Assembly (NCBI RefSeq): GCF_023094165.1
Contig: NZ_JALMDK010000002.1
Location: forward strand, 1-64,000
Direction of reading: 5' to 3'
Source: Crossiella sp. S99.2
GTDB lineage: Bacteria; Actinomycetota; Actinomycetes; Mycobacteriales; Pseudonocardiaceae
DNA length: 64,000 bases
Part shown: one piece after another, positions 16,555 through 24,516 of the stretch
How the letters are laid out: the number at the start of each line of letters is the position of its first letter
Numbering within the stretch: the first letter of the stretch is position 1
Notes under the pieces: model-generated
The model's database searches: none
Told to the model about the DNA's origin: nothing
The model's input: the letters and a program-made list of their open reading frames with translations, nothing else
Translations under genes and position numbers: made by a program

Positions 16555-16583
16555 TGTCACAGACTTTGTGACATTTCGTGACA
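16555..16583. repeat. GTGACA repeat cluster upstream of sigma factor
   Basis: TGTCAC (16555-16560) is followed by GTGACA at 16568-16573 and again at 16578-16583, giving an inverted plus a direct repeat. It lies between the symporter terminator and the ECF promoter and could be an operator. Confidence 0.35.
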
Positions 16584-16615
16584 GGAACTGCACAGACTTC
16601 GCCCGGTGCCCGGTG

Positions 16616-16640
16616 CAACCCTTGTTTCCTCCCCGGCGTA
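16616..16640 (+). promoter_or_regulatory. ECF-type promoter of the sigma factor gene
   Basis: CAACC (16616-16620), exactly 16 bases, then CGTA (16637-16640) matches the general AAC-N16-CGT architecture of ECF promoters. It lies about 38 bases before the sigma gene start, implying autoregulation. Confidence 0.55.
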
Positions 16641-16678
16641 TAGGCAGCAGACCGGGCAGTTCACGAGGAGGCAGGAGC

Positions 16679-17224
16679 TTGGCGCGACGCGATGACGGCT
16701 TCGCCGAGTTCTTCGCTGCCCGGTTCGACGCGGCGCGGCGGATCGGGTACGCGCTCTGCGCGAACTGGTCGGAGGCCGAGGAACTGGCGCAGACCGCGTT
16801 CGTGCGGGTCTACGCCCGCTGGCCCAAGGTGCACCGGGAGACCGCGGACGCCTACCTGCGCACGGTGCTCACCAGGGCCTTCCTGGACACCAAGCGCCGG
16901 GGCCGGGCCCGCGAGCACGCGGTGGCCGAGGTGCCCGACCAGCCGGTGGAAGCCGACCACGGGGCCGCTGAGGACCGGGCCGCGCTCACCGCGGCCCTGC
17001 AGCAGGTGCCGCCCCGCCAGCGCGCGGTGCTGGTGCTGCGGTTCATCCAGGACCTCTCGGTCGAACAGGTGGCTGAGGCACTGGGGTGCACGACCGGAAC
17101 GGTGAAGAGTCAGACCGCGCGCGGCCTGCAGACCCTGCGGGCCGCCTACCATGCCGCCAACGGCACCGACGGGGCGTCCGAACCTGGCCAGACCCCGCCG
17201 CCGCTGTTGTCGGCCGGGCGCTGA
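16679..17224 (+). CDS. SigE family ECF RNA polymerase sigma factor
   Basis: 181 aa from TTG 16679, preceded by CAGGAG. Region 2 is FAEFFAARFDAARRIGYALC and SEAEELAQTAFVRVYARWPK; region 4 is QVPPRQRAVLVLRFIQDLSVEQVAEALGC with TTGTVKSQTARGLQTLR as recognition helix. This is the small SigE/SigM-like group typical of actinobacteria. The next gene, 19 nt downstream, is a one-helix membrane protein that probably acts as its anti-sigma or sensor. An ECF-like promoter lies upstream. Confidence 0.92.
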   Translation: MARRDDGFAEFFAARFDAARRIGYALCANWSEAEELAQTAFVRVYARWPKVHRETADAYLRTVLTRAFLDTKRRGRAREHAVAEVPDQPVEADHGAAEDRAALTAALQQVPPRQRAVLVLRFIQDLSVEQVAEALGCTTGTVKSQTARGLQTLRAAYHAANGTDGASEPGQTPPPLLSAGR

Positions 17225-17243
17225 AAGTGGAGGTACGGAGGCG

Positions 17244-18152
17244 GTGAACGAGATGTGGCACGACGAGCAGGACGTGCGGAACGCGCTCCAGCGGGTCGTG
17301 GACACACCCGCGCCCGCGGTACGCACCGATGTGGCCGAGGTGATCCGGCGCGGCAAGCGCCGGGTGCTGGTCACCAGGGTCGGCGCGGTGGCCGGGGTGG
17401 TGGTCGCCGTCGGCGTCATCGGCCTCGGCGCGACCGCGATCTCCGGCAGCCTGTTCAACGGCGACCACACCGCGTTGCCACCCGCCGCCACCAGCAGCGC
17501 GCCGTCCACCAGCAGGCAACCCGCGCTGGACCTGCCGGGCTGGACCCAGCTGGAGACCGCGCCGGCGACCAGCGCGCCCGATGCCACCTCGACCGGGGCG
17601 AGCAAGCTGCCGCAGCAGTACTGCAGCGGCCCGCAGACCCCGCCGGCCAACGGCCGCGCGATCCTGCCGGAGGACCGCTACCTGCCCGCCTTCGTCGAGG
17701 CGGTCAGCAAGTCCGCAGGCGAGCGGGTCAAGGTGAGCTTCCAGAACTACGTCAACGCCAACCGCGGTCACCTCGCGGTGGTCGTGCCCGGCAAGGCCAC
17801 GCCCGGCACGGTCCGGCTGGAGGCCGGGCGCTTCGGCGGGCCGCCCACGCTGGCCGCGGAGTCCTACCGGTACAGCTCCGGCGTGCCCTGCCAGGAGCCG
17901 CTGCGCCGGATCCGCCCGGACGGCGCGGTGCTGCAGCTGTTCCAGGACGAGGACTACGGCGGCAAGCAGCCGACCCGCAGGCTCGGCGTGTACACGCCCA
18001 ACGGCCGCTTCTACAACGTCACGGTCACCGCGGGCTCGCTCACCAGCGACGGCACCCCGATGCCCGCCGACAAGCAGGTCGGCATGGACGGCCTGGCGCT
18101 GAGCCGGGAACAGGTGGTCCAGATCGGCGAGGCAATGGCCGACCTCGGCTGA
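17244..18152 (+). CDS. single-pass membrane protein, putative anti-sigma partner
   Basis: 302 aa. A short cytosolic N-terminus (DEQDVRNALQRVVDTPAPAV, then VIRRGKRR) precedes one membrane helix (about 47-67), after which comes a Ser/Thr/Pro-rich stretch and a roughly 180-residue exported domain with a Cys pair. No known catalytic motif recognised. Position right after an ECF sigma gene and the N-in topology suggest an anti-sigma or signal-sensing role, but no zinc-binding anti-sigma motif (HxxxCxxC) is present. GTG 17244 has GGAGG 10 nt upstream; ATG 17253 is an alternative. Confidence 0.75.
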   Translation: MNEMWHDEQDVRNALQRVVDTPAPAVRTDVAEVIRRGKRRVLVTRVGAVAGVVVAVGVIGLGATAISGSLFNGDHTALPPAATSSAPSTSRQPALDLPGWTQLETAPATSAPDATSTGASKLPQQYCSGPQTPPANGRAILPEDRYLPAFVEAVSKSAGERVKVSFQNYVNANRGHLAVVVPGKATPGTVRLEAGRFGGPPTLAAESYRYSSGVPCQEPLRRIRPDGAVLQLFQDEDYGGKQPTRRLGVYTPNGRFYNVTVTAGSLTSDGTPMPADKQVGMDGLALSREQVVQIGEAMADLG

Positions 18153-18193
18153 GTTCACGCTGCCGCCACACCTGGCCGTGGGACTATCGACAG

Positions 18194-18526
18194 GTGAACC
18201 CGTCTCAGGTGCCGTCGCTGGCAGCGCACGAGGTCCCGCAGGATGCCTACCTGCTTGATGTCCGCGAGGACGACGAGTGGGCGGCCGGGCACGCCGAGGG
18301 CGCCAAGCACATCCCGATGGGCGAGGTGGTTACTCGCCTGGAGGAGCTGCCCAATGACGGGCTGGTGCACGTGATCTGCCGCGCAGGTGGCCGCTCGGCC
18401 AGGGTCACCGCCTACCTCAACTCCAATGGCTGGGACGCGATCAACGTCGACGGCGGCATGCAGCTCTGGCAGGCCGCGGGTCGTCCGCTGGTCGGCGAGT
18501 CCGGCGCCGAACCGACGGTGATCTGA
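18194..18526 (+). CDS. rhodanese-like domain protein
   Basis: 110 aa single rhodanese domain: QDAYLLDVREDDEWAAGHAE, then IPMGEVVTRLEELP, and the active loop VICRAGGRSARVTAYL with the catalytic Cys, ending in NVDGGMQLWQAAGRPL. Likely a sulfur carrier/transferase in the cytosol. GTG 18194; GACTAT 6 nt upstream may be a leaderless -10. Confidence 0.9.
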   Translation: MNPSQVPSLAAHEVPQDAYLLDVREDDEWAAGHAEGAKHIPMGEVVTRLEELPNDGLVHVICRAGGRSARVTAYLNSNGWDAINVDGGMQLWQAAGRPLVGESGAEPTVI

Positions 18527-18530
18527 GCGC

Positions 18531-19439
18531 ATGCAGCCAATGCAGCCGATGCGGGTGGACTGGGTGGCCAGTCCGCCCGTTCCGCTGCGCCCGTACCGGT
18601 CCCGGCGCCCCGACCCGCACTACTCCGGCCCGCCCGCCTACCCGGCCCCGCCGCGCTGGGGTTTCCCCGCGCTGACCTGGCGCTGGCCCACCACGGTGCC
18701 CGGCGCGGACAAGCCGGTGGCCCAGCCGGTGGACCGGATGCGGGCATTGGCCGGCAGCGCGGCGCCGCTGCTCTGGATCACCGGCGTGGCCGCCGCGTTC
18801 ACCGCCGGGGCCGAACTGCTGCGCTACATCCTGCTGCTGGTCAGCCGGGACTCGGTGCTGCCAGCCGGACTGCTCTACACCTCCGACGCGCTGGTGGTCA
18901 CCGGCGGCGTGGTCACCCCGGTGAGCGCGGTGCTGGCCGCGCTGGTCGGCATCCTGTGGCTGCTGCGCGCCCGCCAGGTCGCCGGTGAACTCACCAGCAC
19001 CCGCCCGGACCGGCCGAACTGGCAGGTCGTGGCCGGGGTGCTGGTGCCGGGGGTGAACCTGGTGCTGCCCGGGGCGACCCTGGCCGAGCTGGAGCACACC
19101 ATCCTGGGCAAGCCCAGCGCGGAGCGGCCCCGGCCCTCCCGCGAGCTGCTGCACTGGTGGGGCTGGTGGGCCGCCAGCCTGCTGGTCTCCGGGATTACCC
19201 TGCTCTGGTCGCTGCGCGCCGGCGTGCAGGCCCAGGCCGACGGCGTGCTGTGGCACCTGCTGGCCGACGCCCTGCTCGCGGTGGTGGCCATCCGCTCGGT
19301 GCGCCTGCTCAAGCGGTACAACGCGCTGCTGGCCCCGGTGAACCCGGCGGCTGTGCAGCGCTACGAACTGATCAGCGTGCGCGGCGTCGAACTGCCCGAG
19401 CTGCCCCGCCGGGAACGTCCCAAGGACGCCGTCCGCTAG
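18531..19439 (+). CDS. DUF4328 family membrane protein
   Basis: 302 aa. A Pro-rich N-terminus (about 1-60) is followed by four to five membrane helices in the arrangement of DUF4328: LWITGVAAAFTAGAELLRYI, a middle helix ending in LLRARQVAGELT, and WQVVAGVLVPGVNLVLPGA, with WWGWWAASLL and the final RSVRLLKRYNALL. Function unknown. Begins 4 nt after the rhodanese stop. Its TAG stop overlaps the stop of the convergent P450 gene (shared CTAG). Confidence 0.82.
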   Translation: MQPMQPMRVDWVASPPVPLRPYRSRRPDPHYSGPPAYPAPPRWGFPALTWRWPTTVPGADKPVAQPVDRMRALAGSAAPLLWITGVAAAFTAGAELLRYILLLVSRDSVLPAGLLYTSDALVVTGGVVTPVSAVLAALVGILWLLRARQVAGELTSTRPDRPNWQVVAGVLVPGVNLVLPGATLAELEHTILGKPSAERPRPSRELLHWWGWWAASLLVSGITLLWSLRAGVQAQADGVLWHLLADALLAVVAIRSVRLLKRYNALLAPVNPAAVQRYELISVRGVELPELPRRERPKDAVR

Positions 19440-20632
19440 GCCGTCACCGGCAGCGTGTGCAGGCCGCGGATCACGAACTCCGACCGGCGTTCCGGCTCGC
19501 CGGCCAGGGCCAGCTCCGGCAGTCTGCGGCGCAGTGCGTCCAGGATCGCGGTGACCTCGACCCTGGCCAGTGGCGCGCCAAGGCAGTAGTGGATGCCCGC
19601 GCCGAAACCCAGGTGCGGGTTGGGGGAGCGGCCCAGGTCCAGCCGGTCCGGGTCGGTGAAGACCTCCGGATCCCGGGCTGCCGAGCCGAGCAGGGCGGCG
19701 ATCTTCTCGCCCGGCCGCAGCCGGTAGCCGGCGATCTCGACCTCGGCGGTGGCGGTGCGCTCGAAGAGCTGCAGCGGCGAGTCGTACCGGATCAGCTCCT
19801 CGGCCGCGCTCGGCAGCAGCTCCGGCTCGGCGACCAGGCGGTCCCACTGGTCGCGGTGGCGCATCAGGGCCAGCACCCCGTTGCCGACCACGTTCACCGT
19901 GGCCTCGTGCCCGGCCATCAGCAGCAGCACCGCGGTGGCCACCAGCTCGTCGGAGGTCAGCCGCTCGCCGTCGGCGTCGGCCACCGAGACCAGATCGCTC
20001 ACCAGGTCCTCGCCCGGGTGCGTCCGGCGCTGCTCGACCAGGTCGCGCAGGTAGGTCACGAACTCCGCGGACGCGGCCTCGGCGGCCAGCCGCTTGTCCG
20101 GCGCCAGGCCGTACTCGTACATCTTCACGATGGTGTGCGACCAGGGCAGCAACAGATGCCGGTCCTGGGCGGGCACGCCGAGCAGTTCGGCGATCACCTC
20201 CACCGGCAGCGGCTCGGCCACCGTCTTGAGCAGATCGGCCTGCTCGTCCATCGCGATCCGGGCGGCCAGGGTGTCCACCAGCTGGTCGGCCAGGGTGTTC
20301 ACCCAGGGGCGCAGGCGTTCGGTGTGGCCGCGGGCGAAGGCGGTGGCCACCAGCTTGCGCAGCCGGGTGTGCTTGGGCGGCTCGTTCTCCAGCAACGAGT
20401 TGCGGTGCAACAGGTTGAACGCGGCGAAATCGTCCACCGGGCAGGCGTCCCGCCAGATCCGGCCCAGCGCGCGGTGCCGCAGCAGCGCCGAGCAGGCCGA
20501 GTGCGAGACCGCGACCGCCAGGCCCAGCCCGGGGTGCCAGTGCACCTCCCCCTCCGCCCGCAACTGCGCGAACCGCGGGTAGGGGTCCGCGATGAACGCG
20601 GTGTCGCTGGGATCAAAGGGAAGCACGATCAC
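19436..20632 (-). CDS. cytochrome P450
   Basis: 398 aa, soluble bacterial class. Heme-binding loop FGAGIHYCLGAPLARVE with Cys350, I-helix MAGHEATVN for oxygen activation, ExxR in EELIRYDSPLQ, and the heme-propionate region HTRLRKLVATAF. Catalyses a monooxygenation of unknown substrate; a ferredoxin is not encoded nearby. Resembles the CYP107/CYP105-like clans of actinomycetes. GTG start. Monocistronic. Confidence 0.93.
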   Translation of the reverse strand: MIVLPFDPSDTAFIADPYPRFAQLRAEGEVHWHPGLGLAVAVSHSACSALLRHRALGRIWRDACPVDDFAAFNLLHRNSLLENEPPKHTRLRKLVATAFARGHTERLRPWVNTLADQLVDTLAARIAMDEQADLLKTVAEPLPVEVIAELLGVPAQDRHLLLPWSHTIVKMYEYGLAPDKRLAAEAASAEFVTYLRDLVEQRRTHPGEDLVSDLVSVADADGERLTSDELVATAVLLLMAGHEATVNVVGNGVLALMRHRDQWDRLVAEPELLPSAAEELIRYDSPLQLFERTATAEVEIAGYRLRPGEKIAALLGSAARDPEVFTDPDRLDLGRSPNPHLGFGAGIHYCLGAPLARVEVTAILDALRRRLPELALAGEPERRSEFVIRGLHTLPVTA

Positions 20633-20749
20633 CGACGGTAAGTCCTGGGCGTGTCACTCGTCCATCCGAGTGGCGGTGTCCTTGGTGGAAATACCCGTTT
20701 ACCCCCCTGCTACGGTCCGGCAGATCACCAGTTTCCCTAGGAGGACCGG

Positions 20750-21709
20750 ATGGCCAAGCGCACCGCGGCCAAGCGCAAGAACCAAGCCGCCGAGGGTGGC
20801 ATCGGGCCGCGTCAGCCCTGTCCGTGTGGCTCCGGCAAGCGGTACAAGGCCTGCCACGGCGGGTCGGCCGCCGATGTCATGGTCATCCGCCCGTTCGAGG
20901 GTCTGGCCGTGGAGACCGACCTGATCGCGCTGCGTGAGTTCGTGCCCTCGGCCACCGCGGCGCTGACGCTGACCGAGGCCGGGCCGCGGCCGATCACGGT
21001 GGCCACCGTGCTGCCGATGGCCGCCGCCGCGCTGGTCCGCACCGACGGCGCCGCCTTCATCGGCCTGCAGGTGCAGACCCGCACCGGCGACATCAGCGGC
21101 GACCTGGCCCGCGCGCTGCGCTGGGCGCAGACCGCCGAGCCGGGCAACGCGCTCTCGGTGGCCCCGGCCGCGGCCGAGGGCGAGACCCTGCGGCTGCAGG
21201 ACCTGCTGCAGCCCGAGGCACGGCTGGAGGTCGAGCTGCACGCCGACTTCTCCTGGTGGATCCCGGCCGACGCCGAGCAGAACAGCGATGTGGCGCTGTC
21301 CCTGGAACGGGCCAACGCGGCGATCATGCCCACCGAGCCGGTGGTGGCCGAGGGCGTGCACGCGGCCTACTGGGTCGACGCCGGGGACAAGGCGCACGTG
21401 CGCTGGGTCCGGCCCGAGCCGGAAGAGCGGTTGCTGGCCGCGCTGGCCCGGCTGGCCGTGCGCGGTGAGCACGGCGAGCACGACCTGGGCGAGGGCTCCC
21501 GGTTCGCGGGCTCCTTCCGCGCGCACGGACTGCTGGTGCCGGTCTGGGACGTCGACCGCGAGCAGCACTCCAAGGAATGGGCTCAGCCCACCGCCGCACT
21601 CGGCGAACGGCTGTCCGCGGCGCTGGCTTCCCTGGACACCGAACCGCTCTCCGAGGCCGAGCGCCGGTCCCGGGACGGCCTGCGCGGCCGTCAGGTCACG
21701 CTCAGGTAA
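20750..21709 (+). CDS. SEC-C motif protein, DUF5926 family
   Basis: 319 aa. A Lys-rich start (AKRTAAKRKNQ) is followed by a SEC-C zinc motif, PRQPCPCGSGKRYKACHGG, at about residues 22-40. The rest is the conserved actinobacterial DUF5926 domain (FEGLAVETDLIALREFVPSA, FSWWIPADAEQNSDVALSLE, AYWVDAGDKAHVRWVRPEPE). SEC-C motifs bind zinc and occur in SecA and many nucleic-acid or translation-related proteins; the role here is unknown. TAGGAGGA ribosome site just before ATG 20750. Confidence 0.88.
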   Translation: MAKRTAAKRKNQAAEGGIGPRQPCPCGSGKRYKACHGGSAADVMVIRPFEGLAVETDLIALREFVPSATAALTLTEAGPRPITVATVLPMAAAALVRTDGAAFIGLQVQTRTGDISGDLARALRWAQTAEPGNALSVAPAAAEGETLRLQDLLQPEARLEVELHADFSWWIPADAEQNSDVALSLERANAAIMPTEPVVAEGVHAAYWVDAGDKAHVRWVRPEPEERLLAALARLAVRGEHGEHDLGEGSRFAGSFRAHGLLVPVWDVDREQHSKEWAQPTAALGERLSAALASLDTEPLSEAERRSRDGLRGRQVTLR

Positions 21710-21717
21710 CGGAGAAA

Positions 21718-21755
21718 CTGGTCGTCGCGCCAGGGCAACCCTGGCGCGCGACCAG
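21718..21755 (+). terminator. terminator after SEC-C gene
   Basis: CTGGTCG and CGCGCCAGGG (one T bulge between) pair with CCCTGGCGCG and CGACCAG around a CAA loop: 17 bp, no T-run. Confidence 0.7.
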
Positions 21756-21910
21756 ACGTGAACCTCATGTCGGGGGCCCGCGATCGGGCCGCACTGAGGG
21801 GAGCGTCGGCGGTGGCAGCACCGGGCTGGGTGTTCGGGACGGGGGTGGGTTTCGCGCCTGCCGTCCCGAGCGCGGTGGACGTGGTGGACAGCGCGGCCGG
21901 GGGAGCCACG

Positions 21911-22405
21911 GTGCAGGAAGACTTCGGTGAGTTCGTCCGCATGTCCCTGCCCGGACTGCTGCGCTACGGACACGCGCTCACCGGCAATCCACATGACGCC
22001 GCCGACCTGGTGCAGTCGGTGCTGGAGAAGATCGGCTCGCGGTGGCGTACCGTGCTGCGGCAGTCGACCAACCCCACCGCCTACGTGCGGCGGGCGATGG
22101 CCAACACGCACATCAGCTTCTGGCGCCGGGTGCGCAAGGAGAGCCTGGTCGCCGACCTGCCGGACGTGCAGTCCTACGAGCAGGCCGACCGGCTGGAGAA
22201 CGAGCCGCTGTGGCAGGCCCTGCGGGACCTGCCGCCGCGGCAGCGCGCGGTGATCGTGCTGCGGTACTACGACGGGCTTTCCGAAGCCGAGATCGCGGAG
22301 GCGCTCGGAGTGAGCAACGGCACGGTCAAGAGTCAGACCAGCAAGGCCATGGTGACGCTGCGAGGAAAACTGGGCTCACTGGTCGGAGGAGGGGATCAAC
22401 GATGA
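21911..22405 (+). CDS. SigE family ECF sigma factor (copy 1)
   Basis: 164 aa from GTG 21911, with GGGGGAG 6 nt upstream. Region 2: FGEFVRMSLPGLLRYGHALT and NPHDAADLVQSVLEKIGSRW; region 4: DLPPRQRAVIVLRYYDGLSE with NGTVKSQTSKAMVTLRGKL. The frame is open 50 codons further but those residues are low-complexity and absent from the paralogue at 23279. About 80% of aligned residues are shared with that paralogue. The stop overlaps the next gene (ATGA), which encodes its likely partner. Confidence 0.9.
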   Translation: MQEDFGEFVRMSLPGLLRYGHALTGNPHDAADLVQSVLEKIGSRWRTVLRQSTNPTAYVRRAMANTHISFWRRVRKESLVADLPDVQSYEQADRLENEPLWQALRDLPPRQRAVIVLRYYDGLSEAEIAEALGVSNGTVKSQTSKAMVTLRGKLGSLVGGGDQR

Positions 22406-23226
22406 ACGTCGACGACGAGCTGCGCAGGCTCTTCTCCGACGATCGGCTGGAGCTACGTCCCCTGCCGGACGCCGAGCACGCGGTGCTCACCGGGGTCAAG
22501 CGCAGGCAGCGGCGCCGCAGGGTGGCCATCGCGGCCACCGGGGCGCTGAGTGCGCTGGCCATCGTGGCCGGCACGGTCGCCGTGCTGCAGCCCGAGGCGA
22601 GCAACACGGTGCAGCCGGCGGACACCTCCACGCTGACCTTCCCGAGCACGCCCGGTCCGACCGAGCAGACCAGCACCTCGGCGGAGAGCCAGGGCGGCAC
22701 GGCCAGCACCTCCAACCGCGGTGGCGTCGGCAGCGGCTCGGGCGCCCCGCCCACCTCCTCGGCCAGGCCGCCGACCTCGACCACCACGCCGAAAACCTTT
22801 GGCACCGCGCAGATCGGGCCCACCGGCTACGGCGCGCTCAAGCTGGGCATGACCAAGGAGGCGGCCGAGGCCACCGGGCTGATCAAGCCCAACGCCAAGG
22901 CCGAGTCCGACACCGGCTGCCTGGGCTATGACTACGCGGGCAAGGCCAAGCCCGCCGGCTTCTACACCGTGGTGATCTCCAAGACCAAGGGCGTGGTGCG
23001 CATCCACGGCCGCGGCGATGAGCGGACCCCGGAGGGCATCGGCGTCGGCGCGCCGGTGGCCGATTTCGACAAGGTCTACACCGATTCCGGCACCACGCAC
23101 GGCGCGGTCGGCGAGCGGGTGGTGGCGGCTCCGGGCAACGCCGCGGCCAACTACTGGTTCATCATGCGGAACAACGCGGTGAGCGAGATCCGGCTGGAGC
23201 TGAAAGAGCAGGACTGTTACAAGTAA
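22402..23226 (+). CDS. single-pass membrane protein, putative anti-sigma partner
   Basis: 274 aa. Cytosolic N-terminus (VDDELRRLFSDDRLELRPLP, then KRRQRRRR), one membrane helix at about 40-61, a long Ser/Thr/Pro/Gly linker (about 70-130), and an exported domain of about 140 residues with two Cys (GCLGYDYAG and the C-terminal EQDCYK). No enzyme motif. Translational coupling to the sigma factor and the same plan as the protein at 17244 suggest a membrane-anchored regulator. No zinc anti-sigma motif. Confidence 0.75.
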   Translation: MNVDDELRRLFSDDRLELRPLPDAEHAVLTGVKRRQRRRRVAIAATGALSALAIVAGTVAVLQPEASNTVQPADTSTLTFPSTPGPTEQTSTSAESQGGTASTSNRGGVGSGSGAPPTSSARPPTSTTTPKTFGTAQIGPTGYGALKLGMTKEAAEATGLIKPNAKAESDTGCLGYDYAGKAKPAGFYTVVISKTKGVVRIHGRGDERTPEGIGVGAPVADFDKVYTDSGTTHGAVGERVVAAPGNAAANYWFIMRNNAVSEIRLELKEQDCYK

Positions 23227-23278
23227 GCCCGGTCACCTACTCCTATCCTTGTGCCGGAGTTGGTGACATGGGGGCTTG

Positions 23279-23764
23279 GTGGACGAGGATTTCAGCGAGT
23301 TCGTCCGGATGTCGCTGCCGGCGCTGTTGCGCTACGGGCACGCGCTGACCGGCAATCCGCACGATGCGGCCGACCTGGTGCAGACAGTGCTGGAGAAGGT
23401 CGGCACCCGCTGGCGCTCGCTGCTCCGCCAGGAGATCAACCCGCAGGCGTACGTGCGCCGGGCCATGGCCAACACCCACGTCAGCTTCTGGCGCCGGGTG
23501 CGCAAGGAGAGCCTGGTCGCCGATCTGCCCGAGGACGGCGAGGGCTACGAGCAGGCCGACCGGCTGGAGAACGAGCCGCTGTGGCAGGCATTGCGCGAGT
23601 TGCCGCCACGGCAGCGCGCGGTGATCGTGCTCCGCTACTACGACGAACTCACCGAGACCGAGATCGCCGAATCACTCGGCATCTCCAAGGGCACGGTGAA
23701 AAGTCAGGCCAGCAAGGCGATGGCGGCCCTGCGAAGCAAGCTGGAGAACCTCAACGAGGACTGA
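23279..23764 (+). CDS. SigE family ECF sigma factor (copy 2)
   Basis: 161 aa, near-duplicate of the sigma factor at 21911: FSEFVRMSLPALLRYGHALT, YVRRAMANTHVSFWRRVRKE and KGTVKSQASKAMAALRSKL align without large gaps. GTG 23279 is preferred; TTG 23276 is an alternative. Lies 52 nt after the anti-sigma-like gene and has no partner of its own downstream. It may share the upstream partner or be unregulated by one. Confidence 0.9.
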   Translation: MDEDFSEFVRMSLPALLRYGHALTGNPHDAADLVQTVLEKVGTRWRSLLRQEINPQAYVRRAMANTHVSFWRRVRKESLVADLPEDGEGYEQADRLENEPLWQALRELPPRQRAVIVLRYYDELTETEIAESLGISKGTVKSQASKAMAALRSKLENLNED

Positions 23765-23777
23765 GCGCGCAGATGGC

Positions 23778-23812
23778 GGCGCCCGTGGACCGGGTCGCGG
23801 TCCACGGGCGCC
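23778..23812. terminator. bidirectional terminator
   Basis: GGCGCCCGTGGACC-N7-GGTCCACGGGCGCC, a perfect 14-bp stem between the sigma factor gene and the convergent ferritin gene. Confidence 0.75.
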
Positions 23813-23842
23813 GGCCTGTGGTGGGAGCAATCGGCACTTGGC

Positions 23843-24379
23843 TTACAGGGTGCCGCCCGCCGCGCGCGGGGCGGTCGGGTCCGAGCCCTCGTCGCCGACC
23901 TGCTCGCGGGTGAGGAAGTCCTCGATGGCGAACAGGTTGTCGCCGGCGCGGTCCACGATGGTCAGCAGGGTCGACATCGCGGCGACCTCCTCGACCTGCT
24001 CCTTGAGGAACCACTGCATGAACTGCTCGCCGAGGTAGTCACCCTCGTCCCTGGCCGACTTGGCCAGCGCGGTGATCTCCTCGGTGACGTGCCGCTCCTG
24101 GTTGAGGGCCAGTTCGACCGGCTCGCGCACGGAGGCGAAGTCGTTGCGCACCTCGTCCACCCCGGGGATGGCCACCGGGAGACCGTTGTCCAGCAGGTAC
24201 TGGACGATCATCATGGCGTGGTTGCGCTCCTCGAGCGCCTGGCGGTAGAAGTGCGAAGCCAGGCGGGGGAGGTCCTTGGCGTCGAACCAGACCGCGACGG
24301 CGAGATACTGCTGCGACGCGCTGAGCTCATTCCGGACCTGGGTCTGCAGCAGCTGCTGGAACTTGGTAGTCGTGGTCAT
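23843..24379 (-). CDS. ferritin (BfrB-like)
   Basis: 178 aa. Ferritin four-helix fold with ferroxidase residues in VRNELSASQQYLAVAVWFDA, the E..xxH motif in QALEERNHAMMIVQYLLDNG, and the Glu/Gln helix LGEQFMQWFLKEQVEEVAAM. It is the actinobacterial ferritin type that stores iron in a 24-mer shell. The tail (GDEGSDPTAPRAAG) is short and disordered. An IdeR/DtxR-like box lies about 43-61 bases upstream, fitting iron-dependent activation as known for mycobacterial bfrB. Confidence 0.94.
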   Translation of the reverse strand: MTTTTKFQQLLQTQVRNELSASQQYLAVAVWFDAKDLPRLASHFYRQALEERNHAMMIVQYLLDNGLPVAIPGVDEVRNDFASVREPVELALNQERHVTEEITALAKSARDEGDYLGEQFMQWFLKEQVEEVAAMSTLLTIVDRAGDNLFAIEDFLTREQVGDEGSDPTAPRAAGGTL

Positions 24380-24421
24380 GGCCGAAACAATACAACGGAA
24401 TTCGAGTTTCCGCAGGTAAAG

Positions 24422-24440
24422 CCAGGTTTGCCTAACTTAG
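24422..24440 (-). promoter_or_regulatory. IdeR/DtxR-like iron box upstream of ferritin
   Basis: CCAGGTTTGCCTAACTTAG matches 13 of 19 positions of the iron-box consensus TTAGGTTAGGCTAACCTAA, including most of both half-sites. Location upstream of a ferritin gene is where IdeR acts as activator in mycobacteria. Confidence 0.6.
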
Positions 24441-24468
24441 CCAAGCCTTGTTGAACTAGCTGGCAGAC

Positions 24469-24503
24469 GGCCCGCGCAATTCCATTCCGTAATTGCGCGG
24501 GCC
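24469..24503 (-). terminator. terminator after arginine deiminase gene
   Basis: GGCCCGCGCAATT-N9-AATTGCGCGGGCC, a perfect 13-bp stem 14 bases past the arcA stop. Confidence 0.75.
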
Positions 24504-24516
24504 GAATTCCGCGAAT

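Noticed and set aside
16555..16583. CRP/FNR-type binding site
   Set aside because: The CRP consensus is TGTGA-N6-TCACA; here the half-sites are in other order and spacing, so only a generic repeat was reported.
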